Positions 40,824 through 50,647 of a stretch of DNA of 64,000 nt are shown piece after piece (position 1 is the stretch's first letter; every line of letters begins with the position of its first letter). Both the position numbers and the translations under genes were made by a program. The stretch comes from BCD1 sp965230565. Its GTDB lineage: Bacteria; Bacteroidota; Bacteroidia; Chitinophagales; Saprospiraceae. Below the pieces are notes generated by a model. The model had not been told where the DNA came from and searched no databases. It was given only the letters and a program-made list of their open reading frames with translations. The stretch spans positions 86,069-150,068 of the forward strand of contig CBDDLH010000009.1 in the NCBI GenBank assembly GCA_965230565.1, read 5' to 3'.

Positions 40824-43043
40824 ATGAAAAAAAAGAGGAAGGTGAGGTCGCCTAATTCAAATTCCTCTCCAGGGAGGAAACTACAGACAAAGCGAAAAAA
40901 CAACCAGGAGTATGGTTTCATGCTCAGGTGGATGCTTTTTGTCTTGTCGGTCTTCGTTATACCTGCTCCATTAAGTGCTCAAAATAATCAGGCTGATACA
41001 CTTCAACTCATATCCGAAAAAAAAATACCGGATTCTACTTCCATAAACATTTTGACAAATCTTCTGATTGAGAAGATCGAATCGTTACCTGGAGACCAAA
41101 GCAGACTGCAATTCCTGTTACTGGACTATACGCTTCCTCCAGCTCCGGAATATTATGCTGCAACTGTAAGTTATTTGTATTCCAGATATCTCTTCCTGAT
41201 GGATGAAAAGCCAGAAGTTCAATTCAGGGCTTTTGATGAGGCACTCAAGGTCAATAAGGGCTCGAGGTACCGAAGCGGATACGGACTGGCTTTGCAGTCC
41301 ATGGGAGAGTTCTACTTTGCTTTCGAGCAGTACGACAATGCTTATAATTATTTTGAGGAAGCAATGGATATTTTTGAGGCACACTTAATGGAACATCAAA
41401 CAGTTTCCTGCCTTTATCACCTTGGATTGGTTTTGAATAAGAAGCTGGAGTATGAAAAAGCCGCCGCTCATTTTCTGGAAGGACTCAATATTGCCGGAGA
41501 AAATGAATTTGTAGAATGGTATCCAATTATTAATACAAAGATCGGACAACTTTATCTGGATCAGGAACAGTGGGATATTGCTCTGGGGTATTTTCGGAGT
41601 GCTCTTGAAACGGGGGCTTCGAATATAGACTCTGTAAGGATTATGAACGGACTGGGTGGTCTTTACCGGGAGAATGGACAAATGCAAAAGGCGCTGAGTA
41701 TTTTACAAGAAGCCTATGGAATAGCCCTGAGAAACGATCTTTACCACCTGTTGCCTTCCGTGTCAGTACGATTGGGAGATTTATATCTGGCTATGTCTAA
41801 ATATGCTTCTGCCGAATACCATTATTCGGGAGCACTTAAATTATGGGAAGAATCAACCCTGATTAACGATCAGGATTCCCGTTTTTTCCGAAACGAACGA
41901 TTGCAAATTCAAAGACGGGCCTTAAAAGGATTGTCAGAAAGTAACGCTGCCCTTAACAATTATGAAAAAGCGCTGGCTTATAATCAGCATTTTCGGTCTA
42001 TAGCGGATAGTTTAAAAGCATATGAAAAACAAAGATTGATCCGTATCAATGAAGTTCATTACCAAATGGGGCAAATAGAGGCTGAAAATGAATTGTTGCG
42101 AAAGGAACATATTATTTTCAGAAACAGGATAAAAATTCGAAATGCGATCATTTGGGGCTCTGCCCTGGTGGTATTATTGGCCAGTATTTTGAGTTTCGTT
42201 TTTTTCAGGGAGGGGCGCCGCCGAAAAAATTATTCCGTGAGGCTGGAGCAGGAGGTGGAAAAGCGAAAGTTGAGTCTGGAAGCTTCCAATGAACAATTGA
42301 AAAAAAATAATGATGAACTCCAGTCTTTTGCCTACATCACTTCTCACGATCTTAAGGAACCACTGCGCAATATTTCCGGTTTTTCTTCCCTGCTTGAAAA
42401 AGCAGTAGCAGAAAAAGAATACCAGAAATTACCAGAGTTGTTTGGGTTCATTAACAGGAATGTAAATCAAATGTTTACCCTGATTGATGATATCATGACT
42501 TTTACAACACTAGGCAGGTTTAATCAGGTGACTATGGTGAGTATTTCTGTGGTCGAGGACCACCTGAAAAAGGAATTATCAGATTTTATTGCAGAGCGCA
42601 ATGCTGAGTTTCATTTCAATTCAGGAGATAACGGTGCCGAGGTTATTCCGGCCATCATTAAAGTCGCACTTAAAAATCTGGTGGAAAACGGAATAAAGTA
42701 TAATGAAAATGAAGTGCCTCAGGTTTGGGTAAATGTTGATCGTATAGAAGAAAGACAGATAGTTTTTTTGGTAAAGGATAACGGAATTGGTATTCATGAG
42801 GAATTTGAAGAAACGGTTTTCAAAATGTTTAAACGCCTCCATACACGCGAGATATATGAAGGCTCGGGTATTGGGTTGGCTATATGCAGAAAGGCAGTGG
42901 AGATTGCGGGGGGAAAAGTTTATCTGAAACATTCGGGAGAAAATGGATCCGTTTTTGCTATTGAGGTCCCACATTCTGATAGTTTGCCAGCAAACCCGTC
43001 TGTTGCTTCATTGGGTGACCAAACTATTTCACATGTATCATAA
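40824..43043 (+). CDS. TPR-repeat sensor histidine kinase, paralogue 1
   Basis: 739 residues. Signal/anchor at 31-53 (MLRWMLFVLSVFVIPAPLSA) after a Lys/Arg-rich start; about six TPR units in the periplasm (about 120-420; FYFAFEQYDNAYNYFEEAMD, CLYHLGLVLNKKLEYEKAAA, KALAYNQHFRSIADSLKAYE); a transmembrane helix at about 437-458; a coiled coil; HisKA with SHDLKEPLRN (phosphorylated His about 515); HATPase_c with N box NLVENGIKYNENE, G1 KDNGIGI and G2 EGSGIGLAI. It lacks a receiver domain, and no response regulator lies nearby. It overlaps the next, paralogous gene by 11 bases. Confidence 0.9.
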   Translation: MKKKRKVRSPNSNSSPGRKLQTKRKNNQEYGFMLRWMLFVLSVFVIPAPLSAQNNQADTLQLISEKKIPDSTSINILTNLLIEKIESLPGDQSRLQFLLLDYTLPPAPEYYAATVSYLYSRYLFLMDEKPEVQFRAFDEALKVNKGSRYRSGYGLALQSMGEFYFAFEQYDNAYNYFEEAMDIFEAHLMEHQTVSCLYHLGLVLNKKLEYEKAAAHFLEGLNIAGENEFVEWYPIINTKIGQLYLDQEQWDIALGYFRSALETGASNIDSVRIMNGLGGLYRENGQMQKALSILQEAYGIALRNDLYHLLPSVSVRLGDLYLAMSKYASAEYHYSGALKLWEESTLINDQDSRFFRNERLQIQRRALKGLSESNAALNNYEKALAYNQHFRSIADSLKAYEKQRLIRINEVHYQMGQIEAENELLRKEHIIFRNRIKIRNAIIWGSALVVLLASILSFVFFREGRRRKNYSVRLEQEVEKRKLSLEASNEQLKKNNDELQSFAYITSHDLKEPLRNISGFSSLLEKAVAEKEYQKLPELFGFINRNVNQMFTLIDDIMTFTTLGRFNQVTMVSISVVEDHLKKELSDFIAERNAEFHFNSGDNGAEVIPAIIKVALKNLVENGIKYNENEVPQVWVNVDRIEERQIVFLVKDNGIGIHEEFEETVFKMFKRLHTREIYEGSGIGLAICRKAVEIAGGKVYLKHSGENGSVFAIEVPHSDSLPANPSVASLGDQTISHVS

Positions 43044-45105
43044 TCAAATTAAATATCGGAAGATTTTTCCCAGAGCTATATGGTTTATGCTTTGGGTGAT
43101 TATGATTACGCCATTAGGAAGGGCACAAACGCCCTTAATTGACAGTTGCAAAGCAGAACTCGAAAAAGAGATACACGATTCAACGAGGGTCTATTATCTC
43201 ATGCTGTTGTATGATAAAACGTTTGACTTGGACCCGCAGGAAGCAGAGAATTATCTTAATCAGGCAATAAATTTAAGTCGCAAAATTCCTGATCAATACT
43301 ATTATCTTCAGGCAGGGCTTGCCAAAAGCAGGTTGTTGATCTATAACGAAGTGCCTCTTGATTCTACAGTTACTTTGTTGATGGAGTTGCTCGAACTGGC
43401 CCGGGTTATGGATTATGAAAGAGGTCAGGCAGATGTGTTTTTTGAATTGGGAGAAGCTTACCAGTTTGCCAACCAGGATGAAAAAGCCTTTTTATACTAT
43501 AAAGAGGGTCTGGAAATTTATCAACGATTGGATGAGCCTGAGAATATTGTTTGGTACTTGAACCCGATGGGAATTATTCTACATGAAAAGGGGGACAAGG
43601 AGGAAGCCTTTTATTACTATGAAAAAGGTGTAGAGCTGGCTAAAAATTTAAATGATTCGTCCTGGGTAACCATGTTTTACAATAATATGGCCGAGGTGCA
43701 CAGGGAAAGCGGTGAATTTGAGCAGGCTATCCATTTTTACACTAAAGGTTTGAATACTTCGAATAACCAATGGGACAGTTGCCTGATTTACACGAATCTG
43801 GGGATGATGTATACCAACCTGGGAAATTTTCCGGTGGCAAGTGACCATCTTGAGCGAGCGAAAGTGTTAGGGGTGAAATATGATATTAAAGAAGAGTTGT
43901 GTAGTGTGTATTTGCGATGGGGGGATTTCTATGCAGCCCAGGAGTTGTTTGAAAAGGCCTTTGAAGAATTTGACGTTGCAGAGCAGTTGATAGAAGGATT
44001 TAAAACAGACGTTTCAGTTGATTACACTGAATATTTCTGGGTTGAATTGTATAAAAGTAAGGCCAAAGCCTATGAGGAATTAGGGGATCACAAAAATGCT
44101 TTGGCTTTTCATCAAAAATATCAGCACATTGAGGATACCTTGTATGGAGAAGAAAGAAGGGAACTCATCCTCAATCTTGATGCTGGATATAAAATAGGAC
44201 AGAAGGAAATTGAAAATGAGCTGCTGAAGGCCACATCCAGGGTTTATCGAACTGAAATTCAGAAGAAAACTTTCACCATTTTGGCTGTGGTTTTGATAGC
44301 ATTGCTCTTTTCAGCGCTTTCTTTTATGTTGTTCATTTCAAACAGGAGAAGTAAGCAATATGCAAAGGCACTTGAAGCTGAAGTTGAAGCCAGAACCCGC
44401 GATATCCGATTGACGAATATCAAGCTGGAAAACAGTAATGCGGAATTGCAATCTTTTGCTTCTATAACCTCCCATGATCTCAAGGAACCTCTTCGAACCA
44501 TTTCAGGGTTTACGAGTTTTTTGGAAACCAATATAAAAAACAAACAATATGAAAACCTTTCTGCCCCTGTAGGGTTTATCAAAACCAACGTAGGCCGAAT
44601 GTTCAGGCTCATTGAGGATATTCTGGCATATTCGAGCCTCACGGACAACGCTGTGAAAGAATTGATTCCATTTGAAGAAATAAAACAACATGTAGCAGAA
44701 AGCCTGTGGACGATGGTGGAAGAAAAAAATGCAGAAGTCATATATGGAACAGGCTTGGCAAAAACGGACTCGCCCATGTTGCCGGCAAGGCTAAAGGTGG
44801 TGTTCAAAAATCTGATTGAAAACGGCATCAAATACAATAAGAGTGAAAAACCCAAAGTGGTGATCAGTTATGCAGAGCAAGCCGGTAAGCATATTTTTCT
44901 GTTTACGGATAATGGCATAGGTATTGCTCCGGAATACAGGGAGTCCATTTTTGATATGTTTAAACGACTTCACACCCGTGAAGAATATGCCGGAACTGGT
45001 ATTGGGCTAGCTATTTGTAAAAAGACTGTTGAAACCCTGGGAGGCAGGTTATACCTGAACCGGTCTGACGATACCGGAACGGAATTTTGTCTGGAGATTT
45101 CTTAA
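43033..45105 (+). CDS. TPR-repeat sensor histidine kinase, paralogue 2
   Basis: The frame is open from 42943, but the ATG at 43033 gives a sensible N-terminus (MYHNQIKYRKIFPRAIWFML, an anchor) and an 11-base overlap with the upstream kinase stop, suggesting translational coupling. 690 residues from that start. TPR units (FFELGEAYQFANQDEKAFLY, NNMAEVHRESGEFEQAIHFY, NLGMMYTNLGNFPVASDHLE), a transmembrane helix (FTILAVVLIALLFSALSFML), HisKA SHDLKEPLRTISGF, and HATPase motifs NLIENGIKYNKSE, TDNGIGI, TGIGLAI. Same domain order as the upstream gene: a tandem duplication. Confidence 0.9.
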   Translation: MYHNQIKYRKIFPRAIWFMLWVIMITPLGRAQTPLIDSCKAELEKEIHDSTRVYYLMLLYDKTFDLDPQEAENYLNQAINLSRKIPDQYYYLQAGLAKSRLLIYNEVPLDSTVTLLMELLELARVMDYERGQADVFFELGEAYQFANQDEKAFLYYKEGLEIYQRLDEPENIVWYLNPMGIILHEKGDKEEAFYYYEKGVELAKNLNDSSWVTMFYNNMAEVHRESGEFEQAIHFYTKGLNTSNNQWDSCLIYTNLGMMYTNLGNFPVASDHLERAKVLGVKYDIKEELCSVYLRWGDFYAAQELFEKAFEEFDVAEQLIEGFKTDVSVDYTEYFWVELYKSKAKAYEELGDHKNALAFHQKYQHIEDTLYGEERRELILNLDAGYKIGQKEIENELLKATSRVYRTEIQKKTFTILAVVLIALLFSALSFMLFISNRRSKQYAKALEAEVEARTRDIRLTNIKLENSNAELQSFASITSHDLKEPLRTISGFTSFLETNIKNKQYENLSAPVGFIKTNVGRMFRLIEDILAYSSLTDNAVKELIPFEEIKQHVAESLWTMVEEKNAEVIYGTGLAKTDSPMLPARLKVVFKNLIENGIKYNKSEKPKVVISYAEQAGKHIFLFTDNGIGIAPEYRESIFDMFKRLHTREEYAGTGIGLAICKKTVETLGGRLYLNRSDDTGTEFCLEIS

Positions 45106-45158
45106 AAAACTATTAGCTTAAGATTGCTAATCCTCAGCCTCAATCTGTTTGCCCAAGA

Positions 45159-46586
45159 CTAATCCGTTTCTATTTCATAACTCGAATTTTCCAAATTGAC
45201 TTTCAATACGGCCTTTGATTCACCATTTTGCCAGCGTAAATTAAGCATCTGGTCATTGGAATCATCAATATGGAAATCCCCGTTAAAGGCTGGATGAGTA
45301 TTACGGAATCGTATAAGGTCTATGAGCTTTTTCACAACCGGTCTCTCAAGTGCTTGTGGTAATTCTTGCTCGGTGAAGTAGTGCCGGTTGATGTCTCTTC
45401 CGACATGGGTTTTGGCCAATAGATCCATATCGTTTGGTTCCGCCAGAAGCCCGGTGTAGTAGACCTGAGGAACGCCCGGGGCAAAGAACTGAATGGCTCT
45501 GGCCGTTAAATAGCGATCTTCATCTCTTCCAAGCGCATCAAAATAGGTGCAGTTGACCTGGTAAAGATCAAGGTTGGAAGCGGCCTCACCTGTCGCCTGT
45601 TTACTTTGCCCCTGGCTGTTATGGTGAATCATTTCCACAAGCGTATCAATTTCGGAATCCGGCAGCAATCCAGGCTGACCGTTGGAGCTTCCTACGTCAA
45701 TCACTCCAATACCGTCATGAGTATCTAAAACGGTAATGGCATTTCTTGGACTGATCTCGAGCCACTGTTTTAAGTGAGTTGAATTACCTGTGTAAATAGC
45801 GTGCAATACGAGGGGAGGCAGAGCGAAATCATAAACCCTGTCAACCTTTTGAGCTATTTCCACCTGTTGTTTGAAATAAGAATGTATTTCCACTAATACT
45901 TCCATGTCAAAATCAGCGGCCTTGTCTCTGAACCACTGAATGAAATCAAAAGTTTCCGGAATCATGAAACAGGAGGTGCCCGGTTTTTTAATCGCGTAAC
46001 CGGCAGCATCCAGTCGGATCATTTTGATGCCGGCATCGTGGAAGTGTTTCAGTATGGACAGGAGGTATTCTTTTCCCTCTGCATCATTTACATCAATATC
46101 AATCTGGTTGGTGGTGAAGGTTGTCCACAACATCTTTTTCGAACCATTGCCCAAAGACATCGTAGTGAATGGGAACCCAGGTCTTGGACGGTATATGTCG
46201 AGCAGTTCTTTTTCAGTAGCTCCGTTTTTGAATACCTTGTCATAGGTCAAAAAGAGTTCAGCGTAATCGGAATCGTCACCCTTTTCGAGGAAATCGAGGA
46301 ATTGTGGAGATTGTGCCGACATGTGGTTGACGATAACATCCGCCATCACATCAATATGATTGCTCAACTCCCTGATATCAGACCAGTTGCCTAGTTGTGG
46401 ATCAACCTGGGTGTGGTCAATAGGATCAAACCCTGCATCTGCACCGTCGATAGGAAAAAAGAACGGAAGTAAGTGAACCCCTCCAAAAACATCTTTGAGA
46501 GGTCCTGTAAGTAGTCGTTGCAGTGATTGTATATTTCCACCGGAAAATCTATCTATGTAGCAGATGAGCTGAACCTGGTTTTTCAT
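45159..46586 (-). CDS. Sucrose phosphorylase (GH13_18)
   Basis: 475 residues, cytoplasmic. Converts sucrose plus phosphate to alpha-glucose-1-phosphate plus fructose. Matches the bifidobacterial enzyme along its length: GVHLLPFFFPIDGADAGFDP, VIVNHMSAQS, IRLDAAGY with nucleophile D193, LVEIHSYFKQQ with acid/base E233, VLDTHDGIGVIDVG with D291, and GRDINRHYF near the C-terminus. A related sucrose-6-phosphate or glucosylglycerate phosphorylase activity cannot be excluded from sequence reading. With the cellobiose phosphorylase it points to phosphorolytic disaccharide use. Confidence 0.92.
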   Translation of the reverse strand: MKNQVQLICYIDRFSGGNIQSLQRLLTGPLKDVFGGVHLLPFFFPIDGADAGFDPIDHTQVDPQLGNWSDIRELSNHIDVMADVIVNHMSAQSPQFLDFLEKGDDSDYAELFLTYDKVFKNGATEKELLDIYRPRPGFPFTTMSLGNGSKKMLWTTFTTNQIDIDVNDAEGKEYLLSILKHFHDAGIKMIRLDAAGYAIKKPGTSCFMIPETFDFIQWFRDKAADFDMEVLVEIHSYFKQQVEIAQKVDRVYDFALPPLVLHAIYTGNSTHLKQWLEISPRNAITVLDTHDGIGVIDVGSSNGQPGLLPDSEIDTLVEMIHHNSQGQSKQATGEAASNLDLYQVNCTYFDALGRDEDRYLTARAIQFFAPGVPQVYYTGLLAEPNDMDLLAKTHVGRDINRHYFTEQELPQALERPVVKKLIDLIRFRNTHPAFNGDFHIDDSNDQMLNLRWQNGESKAVLKVNLENSSYEIETD

Positions 46587-46686
46587 TTTGTCCTGTTAGT
46601 TTTGTTTGAATACGGAGGACAAAAATAAATAAAAAGAATTTTAGTGGGGTGGCGAAGCGAATTTTTATGGTTTGATTGTGTAAAGT

Positions 46687-46738
46687 CCCGGTTTTCTGAT
46701 GTTTTACTAAATGATTAGCAAAAAAACAGAAAACCGGG
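46687..46738 (-). terminator. Stem-loop after the exported three-gene operon
   Basis: A perfect 12-bp stem CCCGGTTTTCTG / CAGAAAACCGGG with a 28-base loop, 17 bases past the stop of the 46756 gene. On the minus strand a T7 run lies in the loop, not after the stem, so this is a plausible but atypical terminator. Confidence 0.45.
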
Positions 46739-46755
46739 TTTGACAGAGATATTAG

Positions 46756-48099
46756 TTAATAGGAATTAGCTTGCCATAGACCGTTTAAGAAGGTAAGAGG
46801 CTTTTGACTTTCAGGGAAATTGCCATATTCCTGAATGGTAATTACTGCCCAATTATCGTTAGTTTTTACTTCGGGTTTGGAACCATGGAAATTACGTATT
46901 GAAATATCTACTTCTTTGTAAGCGGTTTCTGAAGTCACCGTTATGCAGTTTTTATCAGAGAAAAATTGCACTTTATATCCATCTTTGTTGCTTTTGACTG
47001 ATACATCGATGTGCTGTTCTCCATTAATAAAATAGAGCTTTGAATCTTGGGACAATGGCAATCCTCCGTTAATAGGGATAAATGGATAAATTGACCTCAA
47101 AGCGGTTTGACTATCCATGTTGAGATCATTTGATGATTTGTCTATAAAAAACCTCCCGTCCGGAGTGGAAATTTGAGATAAATCCACACCTTTTCCAAAA
47201 ATGAAAATCTTAGCGATCGCTTCGGAAGCATCTGCAAAAAGTGATTGAGGTAACCGGTCTTTAATATTCATGATGGAAAGCGGACAAACCACGAGGTTCC
47301 CTCCCGAAGAAGGACTGCCTTCCCATAATTCTCCAAAGGGAGTGACCGTGCTGTCTGCCATGTAGAATTTCCAGTGTCCGTTGGAAGCATTGATCTCAAT
47401 GAAATTTTCCCGGTTTAAATACCAACTTTTGTGTTCCAGGTTTGTCGAAGCAGGATCGTCTTCATAATGATAACACCTGTTGGGATCATACACATAAATC
47501 CTTTTTGTTGCCCCCAGGTCTTCAGCAAAATAGGGCAAAAGTGCATGTCCGCCATCCAATGGTGTTATACTTTTGGTTATGCTGATGGTTACCGGTTCCT
47601 TTTTAGATTGATAATAAATGAATTGAGCATAGGCGTATCTTCCATCCCGATTTTTAGCTTGAGAGATGAGGTCCAGAATGTGCAATAAAAAACGATGCCC
47701 TAATTGACGCCCCATTTGCATGCTTATGGCCTCCCTAAGGTTAGGGTCAACCGGGCCGTCATTGAATACGCCTGGATAAATAAAAGCGGGAGCACAAAAG
47801 CCATCATATCCGCCATATCGCATCATTTGAACAGCCATCAGATCCATACCAAAACAAAGACCTTTTGGAAATAATTCAGGTTTGTACACATGGTCGAAGA
47901 TTGCCTGTTCAAATGGGTTGGCATCGCCGTGAGTTGGAGGAATTCCGATATAATTTTGCCTGTACATATCCCAGGTGATAAGCGATGCATCTATGGTATA
48001 ATTATCGAAGGACCAGGTGTTGAATTTGACAAAATTGGTATCCTGTGCCTGAGCATAAAATCCAAGGATCATCAAAAAACTAAATATAATAGATTTCAT
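46756..48099 (-). CDS. Exported papain-fold-like protein, hypothetical
   Basis: 447 residues, signal peptide MKSIIFSFLMILGFYAQAQ. It contains GLCFGMDLMAVQMMRYGG (C82), LDGGHALLPYFAED (H185) and YVYDPNRC (D205/N207), a Cys...His...Asp/Asn order and spacing seen in papain-like peptidases and C39-like folds. The C-terminal third is beta-rich (about 340-440). A cysteine peptidase or transamidase is a reasonable guess but unproven. Last gene of a three-gene operon; its start is 15 bases after the stop of the FnIII gene. Confidence 0.6.
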   Translation of the reverse strand: MKSIIFSFLMILGFYAQAQDTNFVKFNTWSFDNYTIDASLITWDMYRQNYIGIPPTHGDANPFEQAIFDHVYKPELFPKGLCFGMDLMAVQMMRYGGYDGFCAPAFIYPGVFNDGPVDPNLREAISMQMGRQLGHRFLLHILDLISQAKNRDGRYAYAQFIYYQSKKEPVTISITKSITPLDGGHALLPYFAEDLGATKRIYVYDPNRCYHYEDDPASTNLEHKSWYLNRENFIEINASNGHWKFYMADSTVTPFGELWEGSPSSGGNLVVCPLSIMNIKDRLPQSLFADASEAIAKIFIFGKGVDLSQISTPDGRFFIDKSSNDLNMDSQTALRSIYPFIPINGGLPLSQDSKLYFINGEQHIDVSVKSNKDGYKVQFFSDKNCITVTSETAYKEVDISIRNFHGSKPEVKTNDNWAVITIQEYGNFPESQKPLTFLNGLWQANSY

Positions 48100-48114
48100 A
48101 TGCGTTGATTTAGG

Positions 48115-50598
48115 TTATTGTGGAGTAATGGATCTGACAATACTTTCTTCTGATAGCTTTCCGTCGCGTTGTACTATGATAATTTTGTACCAATATTGTT
48201 GTCCGCTTACCACCTCTCGGTCAAGCAAGAAATTTTGAGTGGTCATTGTACCTGCCTGAATAAAGGGGCCATCTTTCTTGAGACTTTTATACACCAGAAA
48301 ACCAAAATGTTTTTGGACATCAAATATGGGGAACCATTCCAGTCTGACTGCACAGGTATCAGCCTGGGCAACAATTATCTCAATCGTGGCTGCCTCCATG
48401 GAGGCTGTTTCAAAGGTGAAACTGCTGACTGAAACGGCTTCTTTAATTTCGGTTTCGTTTCCATCATAATCTATCCCCGTTACTTTGTACCAATAATTAA
48501 TATGCGGCTCTACATCCAGATCCAGGAAACTGCCGGAGCTCATTTCTTCGGTTGCCTCCACGGGAATGATGCCACAGGTAGGTATATCGCCCGGAGTGTA
48601 AGGAGCCGTTAACGGAGTCGGTAAAACAGGCGGACGTTCAATAGTCAACCCACCTATCCAGGTGAAATCAGCGATGTCTGGTTCAACATGAGCGTAAGTT
48701 TCCTCAGCCCTATAAACATGGTAGGCGCGGGTATCCTGAGTCGGAGGACCGATCCATTCAACTTTAATAGCATGATCCCGTGATAATAATCCAGAGATGA
48801 TGGCCGGCTCAGGCGGAGTTTTATCTCGAAGTCTTTCACAAACAATATTGAATTGTTCTTCTGTATTGGGATAAGGAAAGTCTCCGCTGGCATTACCTGA
48901 TTGATCGACTGCTTTTATCCAAAATGCATAACATAGAGGAGAAGCATCAGGAATACTGTAATCTATAAATGCGGCATGTCCTGCTGCTTTAGCTCTCAAT
49001 AGGGAGTCGGCGGAAATTTCCCCCAGGAATACAAAGGGACCACTGCAAGGTGTTGCCAGGGTAGCTTCCTGAAATACGATTTTATCTTTTTCAGGGGGGC
49101 AATCGGGATTTACAGACTCTTCAGGCTCAGGTTCGGGGCATGGCACCCATTCTCCATAATGACAAAAACTTCTGTAAATCTGATAACTGTTTAAATCAGG
49201 TTCAGTATTCTCATTCCAGATTAATTCAACGCGATCTTCAAAACTTTCTGCCATCAATCCTTTGGGGACTTCAGGTTTGGTGATGTCCTTTAATGTGGCT
49301 TTAATTGCGGCGGACCAGTTACTTTCATTACCTGCATAATCCACGGCCTTAACCCTGTACCACCAGGTTTTATCACCATACATTGGTCGTAGTCCCGGAG
49401 AATGATCTTCGGCAGTAATTACCTTGGCGATATCTGTACTGAATGGGACATTTAAAGTAATTACCAATGTAGCGGTAGTATCCGGGTTGTGGGCTTGTTC
49501 AAATCTGTAGATTTTATATGCGGATACGCCGGGATTTTCGAAATGTCCATTGACGTCGTGCGTCACATGCCTCCAGCTAATTTCAACTGAACCATTGAGG
49601 GAGGTTTCATCAGGAAGGGTTGTTATGCCATCCGGTACGCCAGGAGCAGTTTGATCCCGGGGGGTTGCTTTTACATAATCAATGCTCATTGGACCAGGCC
49701 TTCCCAATAAATCTACCGCCTGGATTTTGTAATAATATTCAAAATCATTCTTTGGGCCGTTTATCAAAGCTCCATGAACTTCATGGGGAACAGCAACTCC
49801 AGAAGTATCGAACCTTTGAAAATCGAAGAAACCGTGCCTGGCAGGCCTGAGGGTATCTCCATTCAACTTATTGGTGATGTAAAGTGCAAAATCTGTTTTG
49901 TTCACACGTTGATAGAAACCTCCTGGCGAAATAGCTCTGAAAACCCGGTGTCCGGCTGCCCTGAGGTTATCTGTTTCCCAGGTAACCAAGACACAGTTAT
50001 CTCCTGCTTCGGCTTCCATAAGTTTTGGAGGATTTACAGGTCGAACCTGTCCTGCGGTAACGGAAAGGGCTGTAGCTATTTCTTCAATTTGGTTATTATC
50101 GCTATCTACAGCTGTTACTTTATAATAATATTGTTGACCATCTACTGTTGTGGCATCCTCAAAGGCTAGTCCTGCTGCTTTGGCAATGGGTAAATTTATC
50201 GCGGAAAGATACCGTAACCGTGCATATTTAACGGCGTTGTCAGGCGTGATTGAAGCGATGTCGCATGGATTAAACAAATGGGGTTCATCTCCTAATGCGA
50301 TGCTCAATATTTTCCAATTTGTGGAATCCGGATTGAGTAATAACCCTTTTATGGTAGTACAATTGGTTAAGGCGCTGATCCGGGTTGGGTTAATTGGTGT
50401 AGAAGGGTATGAATCTGAAAGAGACTCTTTTCTGTAAATCATATACCCTGCTGCCCCTTCAAGAGGTTCCCAGGCGATAATAACGGCAGAACCTTCGGCT
50501 GAAGATCGGCTGATTACATGGCTTTGTCCAAACGATTGAAAGGGTACCAAACAAGTTAATACTAAAAAGCCAGTTAAAATTTTTATTATGGATTTCAT
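48115..50598 (-). CDS. Exported multi-fibronectin type III protein
   Basis: 827 residues, signal peptide MKSIIKILTGFLVLTCLVPF then QSFGQ. Roughly six FnIII-like modules with W/Y core residues and repeated phrases: AVIIAWEPLEGAAGYMIYRK, NCVLVTWETDNLRAAGHRVF, GSVEISWRHVTHDVNGHF, DRVELIWNENTEPDLNSYQI, HAIKVEWIGPPTQDTRAYHV and CAVRLEWFPIFDVQKHFGFL, each followed by WYKVTGID-type strands. It probably mediates surface binding or forms a scaffold; no catalytic domain and no T9SS tail seen. Middle gene of the operon, 49 bases after the large protein. Confidence 0.8.
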   Translation of the reverse strand: MKSIIKILTGFLVLTCLVPFQSFGQSHVISRSSAEGSAVIIAWEPLEGAAGYMIYRKESLSDSYPSTPINPTRISALTNCTTIKGLLLNPDSTNWKILSIALGDEPHLFNPCDIASITPDNAVKYARLRYLSAINLPIAKAAGLAFEDATTVDGQQYYYKVTAVDSDNNQIEEIATALSVTAGQVRPVNPPKLMEAEAGDNCVLVTWETDNLRAAGHRVFRAISPGGFYQRVNKTDFALYITNKLNGDTLRPARHGFFDFQRFDTSGVAVPHEVHGALINGPKNDFEYYYKIQAVDLLGRPGPMSIDYVKATPRDQTAPGVPDGITTLPDETSLNGSVEISWRHVTHDVNGHFENPGVSAYKIYRFEQAHNPDTTATLVITLNVPFSTDIAKVITAEDHSPGLRPMYGDKTWWYRVKAVDYAGNESNWSAAIKATLKDITKPEVPKGLMAESFEDRVELIWNENTEPDLNSYQIYRSFCHYGEWVPCPEPEPEESVNPDCPPEKDKIVFQEATLATPCSGPFVFLGEISADSLLRAKAAGHAAFIDYSIPDASPLCYAFWIKAVDQSGNASGDFPYPNTEEQFNIVCERLRDKTPPEPAIISGLLSRDHAIKVEWIGPPTQDTRAYHVYRAEETYAHVEPDIADFTWIGGLTIERPPVLPTPLTAPYTPGDIPTCGIIPVEATEEMSSGSFLDLDVEPHINYWYKVTGIDYDGNETEIKEAVSVSSFTFETASMEAATIEIIVAQADTCAVRLEWFPIFDVQKHFGFLVYKSLKKDGPFIQAGTMTTQNFLLDREVVSGQQYWYKIIIVQRDGKLSEESIVRSITPQ

Positions 50599-50647
50599 AG
50601 ATATTTGGTTTTTTTATTAAAACTTTTCACAAAAGGCCGGAAAAGCG

